Positions 24,191-31,278 of a stretch of 38,417 bases of DNA are shown piece after piece (the stretch's first letter is position 1; each line of letters starts with the position of its first letter). The DNA comes from Bacillota bacterium (lineage in GTDB: Bacteria; Bacillota; Clostridia; Christensenellales; JAEXRW01). The DNA lies in NCBI GenBank assembly GCA_023454175.1, contig JAEXRW010000013.1:1-38417 (forward strand). Reading direction: 5' to 3'. The notes under the pieces are model-generated. The model had not been told where the DNA came from. It was given only the letters and a program-made list of their open reading frames with translations, and made no database searches. Both the position numbers and the translations under genes were made by a program.

Positions 24191-24781
24191 TTGGGACTTC
24201 TGGAGGCATTGATCGGGCAGGCGAAAAATCCAAAGGGATTTGTGGGCAGCGCCATGCTCAAAATCATGAATTCCGCCCACAGCCGGATGACCGCCTGGGG
24301 GTTATCTAAAATCCATATAGACGATCATGCCACAGTACTGGATATCGGCTGCGGCGGCGGGCAAACCCTGAAGACCCTCTCCAGCATCCTTCCGAACGGT
24401 AGAATCTATGGCGTGGACTATTCGGAAGAAGCGGTAGCGGCATCCATCAGGGAGAACAGCAAGGACGTACAAGCGGGCAAGATGGCCGTGATGCAGGCCG
24501 GTGTCTCATCCATGCCGTTCCAGGATGGTCATTTTGATCTTGCAACCGCCTTTCAAACGCATTATTTCTGGCCGGACCTGAAAAATGATATCCGGGAAGT
24601 AAACCGAATCCTGAAACCCGGCGGCAGGTTTTTATTGGTTTCGGAGATATACAAAATCAATTACCATATGAAAGAATACAAGACGGCTGATGCTTTACGA
24701 GCGCTTTTCGTCGAAGCAGGATTTACCGATGTACAGGTATTTCAGTCCAAGGCTGCAGTATGCTTCGTGGGTACAAAATAA
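24191..24781 (+). CDS. Class I SAM-dependent methyltransferase
   Basis: A 196-residue protein starting with TTG. The segment NPKGFVGSAMLKIMNSAHSRMTAWGLS precedes motif I, VLDIGCGGGQTL (about residues 47-58), the S-adenosylmethionine-binding glycine loop. GVDYSEEAV is the acidic end of strand 2, and SSMPFQDGHFDLATAF with RILKPGGRFLLVSE are motifs II and III. It resembles small-molecule methyltransferases often paired with MerR regulators. The TTG at 24191 is chosen because GGAGGG ends 7 bases before it; an in-frame TTG at 24176 overlaps that site. The acceptor substrate is unknown. Confidence 0.88.
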   Translation: MGLLEALIGQAKNPKGFVGSAMLKIMNSAHSRMTAWGLSKIHIDDHATVLDIGCGGGQTLKTLSSILPNGRIYGVDYSEEAVAASIRENSKDVQAGKMAVMQAGVSSMPFQDGHFDLATAFQTHYFWPDLKNDIREVNRILKPGGRFLLVSEIYKINYHMKEYKTADALRALFVEAGFTDVQVFQSKAAVCFVGTK

Positions 24782-24883
24782 TCCCTGCACGGCAATACTT
24801 CCCTTTTGAGTACGATGTATGCACCAAATACCCAGGAACCATCGGAAATCCAGAATAATATCGGAAAAAAGGATCTGACAACA

Positions 24884-26578
24884 ATGAGGACCATCCTGTG
24901 CGGCGTGAACGCACGTTTTTCGCACATGAACCTGGCAATCCGGTACCTGGAGGGCGCCTGCCGGGGTATCTGCGAAACGACGGTAAAGGAATACACCATC
25001 AACGACCCGGTGCAGCATATCATCTGGGACCTGACCGCATGCGGCGGGGACGTATACTGTTTCTCCAGCTACATCTGGAACATCGATATCCTCCTGCGGG
25101 CGGCGGAGGGCGTAAAAAAAGCCATTTCCAGCTCCATCATCCTTTTCGGAGGGCCGGAGGCATCATACAGTGCGGATGAATTATTACAGGAGCAACCGTT
25201 CATCGATCATGTTCTATCGGGGGAGGGGGAGAAGTCGCTGCCTGCATTCATCCGGGCATTACAAGGCACGGGAGACATACAAAGCGCGCCGAACCTGTAT
25301 TACCGCCGGGAAGGAAAGACGGCATTCACCCATGAAGCCGAGCCTAATGACATGGACAGCCTGCCTGACGCTTACACCACGCTAGAAGAAGGCCGGATGA
25401 TCTACTATGAATCCTCCCGGGGATGCCCGTATCACTGTACTTTCTGCCTTTCCTCGCGCAGTGAAAAACCAAGATACCGCTCACTGGAAAAGACCTTCGC
25501 CGACCTTTCACGGTTCATCAGCGCAGGAGCCAAGCAGGTGAAATTTGTGGACCGCACGTTCAACGCGGATAAGGATAGGGCTTACGCCATATTCAACTGG
25601 TTAATAGAGAAGGGACGCAACATGCGTGCAGGCACGCATGCTCTGACCAACTTCCACTTTGAGATCGCAGGGCACCTGCTGGATGACGATACATTGACAC
25701 TGCTGGAGAAGGCGCCGAAGGGGCTTTTCCAGTTCGAGATGGGCGTGCAGAGCCTGAACGAGGAGACATTACATGCGATCTCCCGGAAACAGGATTTCGG
25801 ACGGATCGAGCATGCGGTCAGCCGGTTAAAACGCTCCGGAAACATCCACGTGCACCTGGACCTCATCGCGGGGCTGCCATGCGAAACGGAAGAAAGCTTC
25901 AAAGCGACATTCGAGCGGGTCTTCGCGCTGCAGCCCGATACGCTGCAGCTGGGGTTCCTGAAGCTGCTGAAGGGAAGCAGGCTGCGGGAGGAGGCGGAAA
26001 AATACGGCATCCAATACGGTTCCTTTGCCCCGTACGAGGTCATCTCCACGCCCGGCCTGCCCGTACCAACCATGCAGAAGATCCGGCGGGTCTGCTCCGC
26101 GCTGGATATGCTGTACAACAAGGGCGGCTTGCAGGCTGCTATTCACTACATGGCGGAAAAGGAAAACTCGGCATTTTTGTTCCTTCTTCAATTCGCAGCA
26201 TACGCCGATTCAATCGGCATCCAGATGCACGGCCAGGGAAGGGAAGGCGCTGCAAAGGCGTTGCTGGAATATGCTGAAGCCGCATATCCCGGCGACGAGG
26301 CGTGCAGGGACCTGATCCGGTACGCGTATTTCAAAGGCGCGGGAAGACGGACGATGCAGACTTCCCTGGGGGACGGATTCGACGCGGAAGAACGGGAAAC
26401 CGTATATAAAGCCTTGGCCCGGCTCCATCCCGGGATGGCATGGAAACAGATATTGGTATGTGGATTCAACACCGACGTTATGGGATATGAGGAAGGAAAG
26501 GGCGTCAAATATGAGAGGACGTATGTGCTATTTGATTATGCAACGGGAGAAACAACGAAATTAATAATTGGTAATTAA
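24884..26578 (+). CDS. B12-binding domain radical SAM protein with DUF4080
   Basis: A 564-residue protein. It has a cobalamin-binding-like Rossmann domain at the start (about residues 1-140: TILCGVNARFSHMNLAIRYL, FSSYIWNI, LFGGPEASY), then the radical SAM motif CPYHCTFC (CxxxCxxC, about 180-187) and the TIM-barrel core, and a C-terminal region of about 170 residues like DUF4080. The missing DxHxxG motif means that the B12-like domain may bind cobalamin base-on or not at all. Such proteins are common in Clostridia and have no established substrate. The ATG at 24884 is preceded by AAAGGAT. The last codons (KLIIGN) lie inside an AT-rich repeat, so the natural C-terminus may have been replaced. 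Confidence 0.82.
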   Translation: MRTILCGVNARFSHMNLAIRYLEGACRGICETTVKEYTINDPVQHIIWDLTACGGDVYCFSSYIWNIDILLRAAEGVKKAISSSIILFGGPEASYSADELLQEQPFIDHVLSGEGEKSLPAFIRALQGTGDIQSAPNLYYRREGKTAFTHEAEPNDMDSLPDAYTTLEEGRMIYYESSRGCPYHCTFCLSSRSEKPRYRSLEKTFADLSRFISAGAKQVKFVDRTFNADKDRAYAIFNWLIEKGRNMRAGTHALTNFHFEIAGHLLDDDTLTLLEKAPKGLFQFEMGVQSLNEETLHAISRKQDFGRIEHAVSRLKRSGNIHVHLDLIAGLPCETEESFKATFERVFALQPDTLQLGFLKLLKGSRLREEAEKYGIQYGSFAPYEVISTPGLPVPTMQKIRRVCSALDMLYNKGGLQAAIHYMAEKENSAFLFLLQFAAYADSIGIQMHGQGREGAAKALLEYAEAAYPGDEACRDLIRYAYFKGAGRRTMQTSLGDGFDAEERETVYKALARLHPGMAWKQILVCGFNTDVMGYEEGKGVKYERTYVLFDYATGETTKLIIGN

Positions 26579-26632
26579 GAATGAAGAATTGCGGAGTCCC
26601 TTCGGGACGATCAAAATGCCCTGCCGGGGCAA
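26558..26632. repeat. Dispersed repeat family 2 at the end of the DUF4080 gene
   Basis: AT-rich heptamers (AATTAATAATTGGTAATTAAG) begin within the last codons and carry the stop codon. They are followed by the dyads TCCCTTCGGGA and TGCCCTGCCGGGGCA. In the 320-base gap after the gene (26579-26901) I also see a short decayed frame (26751-26891). Confidence 0.65.
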
Positions 26633-26750
26633 AAATCGAAACAAACCATTTCCTTCTTCAAGTCATATACAACCCTACGGGTTGCCTGGGTGACAGCTCA
26701 CCTCATAAACAGGTGCTCTTGCACCCATTGGAAGGAGCCAGAGCAAGTGA

Positions 26751-26891
26751 CATAGATACCCTATCAAAAAAGCTATCAATTATTTGTTCAAAACGCTGAC
26801 CTTGAAGAAAAAACTTCGCGAATATATCGTTGGATATCTGTGTAAAGCTTTGTACAAAGACGGTATCATACAGGATACCGGGGATATGTAA
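26751..26891 (+). pseudogene. Open-frame remnant, possibly a small mobile-element protein
   Basis: A frame open from 26751 to the TAA at 26889-26891 gives a 30-odd residue C-terminal peptide from a TTG at 26802 (KKKLREYIVGYLCKALYKDGII, ending QDTGDM). The composition is protein-like: an amphipathic basic helix pair. No good ribosome binding site is present, and a stop codon lies just upstream. It may be the tail of a small protein lost when the repeat entered. I cannot assign a family. Confidence 0.3.
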
Positions 26892-26901
26892 CCTTTCTCG
26901 A

Positions 26902-27123
26902 CTATACCTTTAATATGCTTTTCAGGAGGGCATCGGCTTCGGCGCGGCGGGCGCGGGTGCGTTCGACATCCACCGCGTAGGAACCGCCTTTTTTCGCGAT
27001 GACGTCGCCTTCAGCCACGGAAGAAGGAAGCAGGGAAACATCGATGAGAACCTGTTTCCGGCCGGTGTAACAAACGGCCTTTCCGTCCTCAAAACGGTCA
27101 ACAACGGTATCATTTCGCGACAA
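26902..27123 (-). CDS. DUF3006 family protein
   Basis: A 73-residue protein with the DUF3006 pattern: VVDRFEDGKAVCYTG near the start, then IDVSLLPSSVAEGDVIAKKGGSYAVDVERTRARRAEADALLKSIL. Small beta-barrel-like proteins of this family often lie next to secreted metallo-hydrolase (ComEC-like) genes; none is present here. The start is a TTG (27123) with AAGGGTG 10 bases upstream; a stop codon 3 codons before rules out an extension. A good promoter is at 27163-27192. Confidence 0.78.
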   Translation of the reverse strand: MSRNDTVVDRFEDGKAVCYTGRKQVLIDVSLLPSSVAEGDVIAKKGGSYAVDVERTRARRAEADALLKSILKV

Positions 27124-27162
27124 AAGCCATCAGCACCCTTCAAATATTGCCAATTTAAAGCC

Positions 27163-27192
27163 ATTATACCATGCGCGAAAAAAGGATGTAAA
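27163..27192 (-). promoter_or_regulatory. Promoter of the DUF3006 gene
   Basis: On the minus strand TTTACA (27192-27187), 18 bases, TATAAT (27168-27163) with TGG directly before it (extended -10). Confidence 0.7.
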
Positions 27193-27221
27193 TGACGAAC
27201 CAGAGGGCATATGCACTAGTT

Positions 27222-27249
27222 TTGTAATAACTGGAAGTATTCATATAAT
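27222..27249 (+). promoter_or_regulatory. Promoter of the Spo0E-like gene
   Basis: TTGTAA (27222-27227), 16 bases, perfect TATAAT (27244-27249). It lies 228 bases before the start codon, so the transcript has a long leader. Confidence 0.6.
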
Positions 27250-27255
27250 CTGTGT

Positions 27256-27476
27256 TGCATCAAGGGGAAAAAGCTTGTACACTGGAAATACACTCCCTCC
27301 GCAAGTCCGTCCGTCACAGGGATATGACGGTGTGCAACGGCACGATTACGGAAAGCTGACAACGGGACAAAGCCCTGTAACGGAAAAAAGGAATTTCGGA
27401 AAGTCTTGTAGAAATATAGCATATCGGATGCCGCGATCCTGGGGGGATCCATCATCTAACGGAGGTGTTCGTCAAC
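27256..27476 (+). other. Long structured 5' leader before the Spo0E-like gene
   Basis: About 220 bases between the promoter and the ATG carry no convincing reading frame. A clear stem is CCGTCA (about 27308) / TGACGG with an 8-nt loop; GGGACAAAGCCC and two CGGAAA words suggest further helices, and a G-rich stretch lies before GGAGGTG. I compared it by eye with c-di-GMP, SAM, cobalamin, ZTP, THF, lysine and T-box patterns and could not match it to any. It may be a cis-regulatory element or an independent RNA. Confidence 0.4.
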
Positions 27477-27728
27477 ATGAATACACTGGCCCACGCACAC
27501 GCGCTGCTGAAAGAAGGACCGGACATGGATCCTTACAGGCATTTTTCGATCGCCAGAGGGAAGAAGCAAAAGAAAGAGGAGCTCATGGGAGAATACGAAA
27601 ATATGCGGCGGGAACTGGAAAGCCTGGCACAGCACGAATACAAGCGAAAAGGAAGCATGGCTTCGGGCAAGCTGCTGGACAAGAGCAAGGAACTGGATGA
27701 AATCGGCAACCAGATCATGGACACATAA
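27477..27728 (+). CDS. Spo0E-like sporulation phosphatase-type protein
   Basis: An 83-residue helical protein. The C-terminal half, ENMRRELESLAQHEY then SGKLLDKSKELDEIGNQIM, is the two-helix hairpin of Spo0E-like aspartyl-phosphate phosphatases (PF09388). The signature SQELD appears as SKELD. Such proteins dephosphorylate Spo0A~P and delay sporulation. The N-terminal 35 residues are an extension not usual in short Spo0E proteins. The start at 27477 has GGAGGTG 9 bases upstream. It sits just before a PP2C phosphatase gene, so the two may form a signalling pair, but a hairpin at 27728-27752 separates them. Confidence 0.62.
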   Translation: MNTLAHAHALLKEGPDMDPYRHFSIARGKKQKKEELMGEYENMRRELESLAQHEYKRKGSMASGKLLDKSKELDEIGNQIMDT

Positions 27729-27752
27729 CACCGGGCCATCCGGTGTATTTCT
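27728..27752 (+). terminator. Weak terminator after the Spo0E-like gene
   Basis: ACACCGG (27728-27734) / CCGGTGT (27740-27746), loop GCCAT, followed by ATTTCTT. The first stem base is the last base of the stop codon. The interrupted T run suggests partial read-through into the phosphatase gene. Confidence 0.5.
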
Positions 27753-27814
27753 TATTAACCGGCAGGATAAAAGGCTGCAGAAACGAATCATTTCCATAAG
27801 AGAAGAGGCCATCC

Positions 27815-28918
27815 ATGGAGGCACTGCACAACCGCATCGATTATTATAAAAATGCAGAATTCCTGCTCTGCATGCTCAACCACATGACCGACCTGGTACG
27901 CGTGACGGACGGCAAGCATAACCTGCTGCTGGAAAACGAAGCCATGCGGCAGTGGCGCGGGGACAGGGAATGCATGCATTGCTTTGAGGCCATCGGGCGC
28001 GACGAACCCTGCGAGGAATGCATCAGCCAGTCGGCCATCCGGCTGAACCGCATATTTTCCAAGGAGATCTGCATGGACGGCAGGGTCTATGCCGTGGACA
28101 GCATACCGATCCCCTGCACAAGCAGCGGGCCCGCGAGCGCGATGGAGGTCATCCGCGATATCACCGAATACAAGCGGCTGTATGCGGAGCTCCAATCCAA
28201 GAATATGCGCATGCAAAAGAAATTGGAAATGGCCCATGCCATGCAGAAGTCGCTGATACCCCGCGACACCCGGTACGGCGAATATGCCTTCTCCACCTTT
28301 TTCCGCTCCTGCGAAACGCTGGGCGGGGACATGATGGACATCGTGGAACTGCCGCACAATGAACTGGCGTTTTATATCGCCGACATCTCGGGGCACGGCG
28401 TACCCGCAGGAATGCTGACGATGATGCTGCACCAGATGGTGCGAATCCACTCCAAGGAGCTGGCATACGGACACACGCTGGGGCTTTTCATGGAGGCGAT
28501 GCAGCGCAGCTTCAACGACATGGCCCTGGAAGCGGACAAATATATCACGATGGCCCTGGGCGTACTGGAACCCAGGACGGGACTGGTCACACTGCTCAAC
28601 GCGGGCCACAACATGCTGCCGGTGCACATCTCCCATTCCGGGGAGATCACCGAGATCGAACTGCACGGCATGCCCATTTCCAAATGGCACCAGGGCGAAA
28701 CATACGACGAACACACCATCAAACTCGAGCGCGGGGACAGCCTGCTGCTGTACACCGACGGGCTGGCAAGGGGCGGGCGCGAGGAATACCCCGGGATCAA
28801 AAAGATCCTTTCAGGCGTACCCAGGGAAGATATCCTGAAGGCGCTGAAACGGGAAGCAGAATGCCAGCCGAACGACGACGACACGGCTGCACTGTTGCTG
28901 CAACGGGACGAACAATAA
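27815..28918 (+). CDS. PAS-PP2C (SpoIIE/RsbU type) serine phosphatase
   Basis: A 367-residue cytosolic protein. The N-terminal PAS domain (about 1-115) contains CMHCFEAIGRDEPCEEC, a CxxC...CxxC set that may bind a metal or act as a redox switch. A short coiled coil follows (about 120-150), then a PP2C domain with GGDMMD (about 170-175), ADISGHGVPAG (near 188), TDGLARGG (near 312) and NDDDTA near the end. These Asp residues hold the two catalytic metals, so activity is likely. Such enzymes dephosphorylate an anti-anti-sigma factor (SpoIIAA/RsbV) and free a sigma factor. No SpoIIAA/AB gene is in the window. AGAGG precedes the ATG. Confidence 0.88.
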   Translation: MEALHNRIDYYKNAEFLLCMLNHMTDLVRVTDGKHNLLLENEAMRQWRGDRECMHCFEAIGRDEPCEECISQSAIRLNRIFSKEICMDGRVYAVDSIPIPCTSSGPASAMEVIRDITEYKRLYAELQSKNMRMQKKLEMAHAMQKSLIPRDTRYGEYAFSTFFRSCETLGGDMMDIVELPHNELAFYIADISGHGVPAGMLTMMLHQMVRIHSKELAYGHTLGLFMEAMQRSFNDMALEADKYITMALGVLEPRTGLVTLLNAGHNMLPVHISHSGEITEIELHGMPISKWHQGETYDEHTIKLERGDSLLLYTDGLARGGREEYPGIKKILSGVPREDILKALKREAECQPNDDDTAALLLQRDEQ

Positions 28919-28950
28919 CAATGTACATATGTACAATGTACAATTCGGCG
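28919..28950. repeat. Dispersed repeat family 2, short copy after the PP2C gene
   Basis: CAATGTACATATGTACAATGTACAATT follows directly after the TAA at 28916-28918. The GTACAATGTACAAT core is the same as at 32957 and 33925; the GC palindrome is missing. Confidence 0.7.
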
Positions 28951-29072
28951 CGTATTGAGATCCTCACAAGGGATGACTATGGGGACCCTTTGCCGTGAGG
29001 GTTGACCACGGAAGGCACATCAATAAAGAGAAATAAACGGAAATATGGCGTTTCGTGGCGCTGTATCGGCAC

Positions 29073-29099
29073 AAAGGGGTTTATCACAGCCTCTTTTTT
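29073..29099 (+). terminator. Terminator-like hairpin before cdaA
   Basis: AAAGGGG (29073-29079) / CCTCTTT (29090-29096), one G-U pair, then T to 29099. It ends the upstream transcript and overlaps the cdaA promoter. Confidence 0.6.
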
Positions 29100-29108
29100 G
29101 TATATAAT
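29080..29108 (+). promoter_or_regulatory. Promoter of the cdaA-cdaR operon
   Basis: A perfect -10 TATAAT (29103-29108) with a weak -35 (TTTATC, 29080-29085, 17-base spacer), lying inside the preceding hairpin terminator. Confidence 0.55.
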
Positions 29109-29167
29109 GTATTTATATTACCTCCGGCGCGGACAAGCCTGGACTGCAGGGAAGGGGACAGGAGCCT

Positions 29168-29989
29168 TTGCTGGAAAGCCTGGTACAATTCATCCGAAGC
29201 AGCATATCCGATTATGACGTGGTGAAGGATACCCTTGATATCCTTCTGGTAGCCTATTTGATCTACCAGATCCTGAAATGGACAAAAGGCACCCGCGCGA
29301 TGTCCGTTCTGAAGGGCCTGGGCGTGATCCTGATCCTTTCACAGCTGACAGCCTTCCTCAGGCTCAACGCCATCACCTGGGTATTGAACTATGTCATCAC
29401 TTCAGGCGCCATCGTGCTGGTGATCCTCTTCCAGCCTGAATTCCGCAGGCTGCTGGAGCGTCTGGGGCAGGGCGGCGTATTCAACAGGGACCAGTTCTGG
29501 GGCAACGCCGAAGCCATGGGCGAGACCACGGTGCAGGAGATATCCCGGGCGCTGAGCAACCTGGCGAAACGCCGCATCGGCGCGCTGATCGTGGTGGAGC
29601 GGAAAACCGGGCTGGCGGACCTGTACGATACCGGCACGCGCATCGGCGGCAGGGTATCGGCAGCGCTGATCGAAAACATATTCGAACCCAACACGCCCCT
29701 GCATGACGGATCGGTGATGATCAAGGAAGGGGAGATCATGGCGGCGGGGTGCTTCCTGCCCCTGAGCGAGGACCTGGAAATCTCCCGTGAACTGGGCACG
29801 CGCCACCGCGCAGCCATCGGCGTATCACAGGTATCGGACTGCCTGTGCTACGTGGTATCGGAGGAGACGGGCGTGATATCCCTGGCGCGGGACGGCAAAC
29901 TCATCCGCTACCTGGACATGAAAGCCATCCGTGAGTCTCTGGCGGAGGTATTTATCAAGAACGGTAAGAAGAAAGGCAGAAGGGCATGA
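29168..29989 (+). CDS. cdaA: Diadenylate cyclase CdaA
   Basis: A 273-residue protein. Three membrane helices (about residues 20-80) are followed by a DisA_N diadenylate cyclase domain with PLHDGSVMI (DGA-like motif, near 178) and GTRHRAAIG (RHR motif, near 210). It joins two ATP into c-di-AMP at the membrane, a second messenger that controls potassium and osmolyte transport in Firmicutes. Length and layout match CdaA of Bacillus and Listeria. The start is TTG with AAGGGGA and AGGAG upstream. The stop codon overlaps the cdaR ATG (ATGA), so the two are tightly coupled. Confidence 0.95.
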   Translation: MLESLVQFIRSSISDYDVVKDTLDILLVAYLIYQILKWTKGTRAMSVLKGLGVILILSQLTAFLRLNAITWVLNYVITSGAIVLVILFQPEFRRLLERLGQGGVFNRDQFWGNAEAMGETTVQEISRALSNLAKRRIGALIVVERKTGLADLYDTGTRIGGRVSAALIENIFEPNTPLHDGSVMIKEGEIMAAGCFLPLSEDLEISRELGTRHRAAIGVSQVSDCLCYVVSEETGVISLARDGKLIRYLDMKAIRESLAEVFIKNGKKKGRRA

Positions 29990-31266
29990 GCGAAGGAAAA
30001 GAGCCAGGCGTACCAGCCAAGGTATGGGCCGTCATACGCAAGGACCTGGGCCTGAAAATCATGGCGCTGCTTTTTGCCATCATATTATGGGTATTTGTAC
30101 TGCAGGGCACCAACCCCAACCGAGAGAAGACAGTGCCCAATATCCCCGTGCAATTCATCGGCCTGGACGAACTGCAGAAGAACGGCCTGACGGTGCGCGT
30201 ATCCCAGACGCCGCTCACGCAGCAGGTACAGGCCACGGTGGAAGTGCGAAAGACGAGCTTTGACGCGCTGAATTCCCAGAAGATCGACGCTTTGGTGGAC
30301 CTGTCCAAGGTGAAAACGCCCGGGGTGCAGCAACTGGCCGTGGAGGCTTCCTCCTCCCTGGGCTCTATCCTGAGTGTGAGCCCTCGCGAAGTGCGGCTGG
30401 AAATAGACAGGATCAGCGAGACCAAGATCCCGCTGTCCCTGAACCTGGTGGGGACCCTGCCCCAGGGGTACTGGATGGGGAAACCGTACTGCTCCGTGAA
30501 CTCCATCACCCTGCGCGGCGCCCAAACCGATGTGGCGCTGGTGAGCCGGGCCGTGTGCGATATCCAAGTGGGGACACTGGCATCCAATGTGACGCGCTAC
30601 GTCACCGTGCAGACATCCGCGCAGGTGCGGCTGCTGGACGCCAAGGGAGACGAGATCAACAGCGCATATTTTGACGCGCACATGCCTTTTGTAACGGCAT
30701 CCATCGACGTGAGCCCCATGCGCACCATCAGCATCAGCACGGCAGACGCCATACAGGGAACCGTGGCAAAGGGATATGAGATCAAATCCGCACCGCAGGT
30801 GGTGCCGACATCGGTGAGCATCCTGGGGGATTACGCGCTGATCAACTCGCTGCCGTCCCTTTCCATTGAGAAGATCGACGTGGAGGGAGCCAAGGCGCCC
30901 ATAAACACGAAGGTGAAGCTCATCCTGCCCAAGGACGTGGCGCTCACGGGCGCGAACGAGGTGGAAGTGCGCATCGATATCGGGGAACAGCTGGGTGAAA
31001 GGATATTTACCAAGCAGCCGGTCACGGTGACGGGCCAGGCGGAGGGGATGAAGGCGTCGCTTTCCGCATCCAGCGTGGATGTACGGGTAAGAGCGCCGCT
31101 CTCGCAGCTCTCCTGGATAAAGGCCAGCAGCATCCAGCCGTATGTGGACATAACGGGGCTGCCCACGGGGAAATATACCGTACAGCTGCTCTTCAAGCTG
31201 CCAACCGGGCTGACGCCGGACAATGTAACAGCCAACATCACCGAAGTGGAAGTCACCATCGAATAG
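29986..31266 (+). CDS. cdaR: CdaR, YbbR-domain regulator of CdaA
   Basis: A 426-residue protein with a short cytosolic start, one membrane helix (IMALLFAIILWVFVLQG, about residues 25-41) and an extracellular part of about four YbbR repeats, each ending in a strand pattern such as VPNIPVQFIGL or VEVRIDIGEQ. In Firmicutes CdaR sits in the membrane and tunes the diadenylate cyclase next to it. It overlaps cdaA by 4 bases. In many relatives the third gene is glmM; here an FAD oxidoreductase gene follows after 12 bases. Confidence 0.92.
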   Translation: MSEGKEPGVPAKVWAVIRKDLGLKIMALLFAIILWVFVLQGTNPNREKTVPNIPVQFIGLDELQKNGLTVRVSQTPLTQQVQATVEVRKTSFDALNSQKIDALVDLSKVKTPGVQQLAVEASSSLGSILSVSPREVRLEIDRISETKIPLSLNLVGTLPQGYWMGKPYCSVNSITLRGAQTDVALVSRAVCDIQVGTLASNVTRYVTVQTSAQVRLLDAKGDEINSAYFDAHMPFVTASIDVSPMRTISISTADAIQGTVAKGYEIKSAPQVVPTSVSILGDYALINSLPSLSIEKIDVEGAKAPINTKVKLILPKDVALTGANEVEVRIDIGEQLGERIFTKQPVTVTGQAEGMKASLSASSVDVRVRAPLSQLSWIKASSIQPYVDITGLPTGKYTVQLLFKLPTGLTPDNVTANITEVEVTIE

Positions 31267-31278
31267 GCGGGCAAGAAC

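Noticed and set aside
27360..27420. A c-di-GMP (GEMM) riboswitch, because of CGGGACAAAGCCC
   Set aside because: The conserved GGGACGCAAAGC core lacks two bases, and neither the 5' GGGCAAACC nor the 3' GGGTTGCC strand is present.
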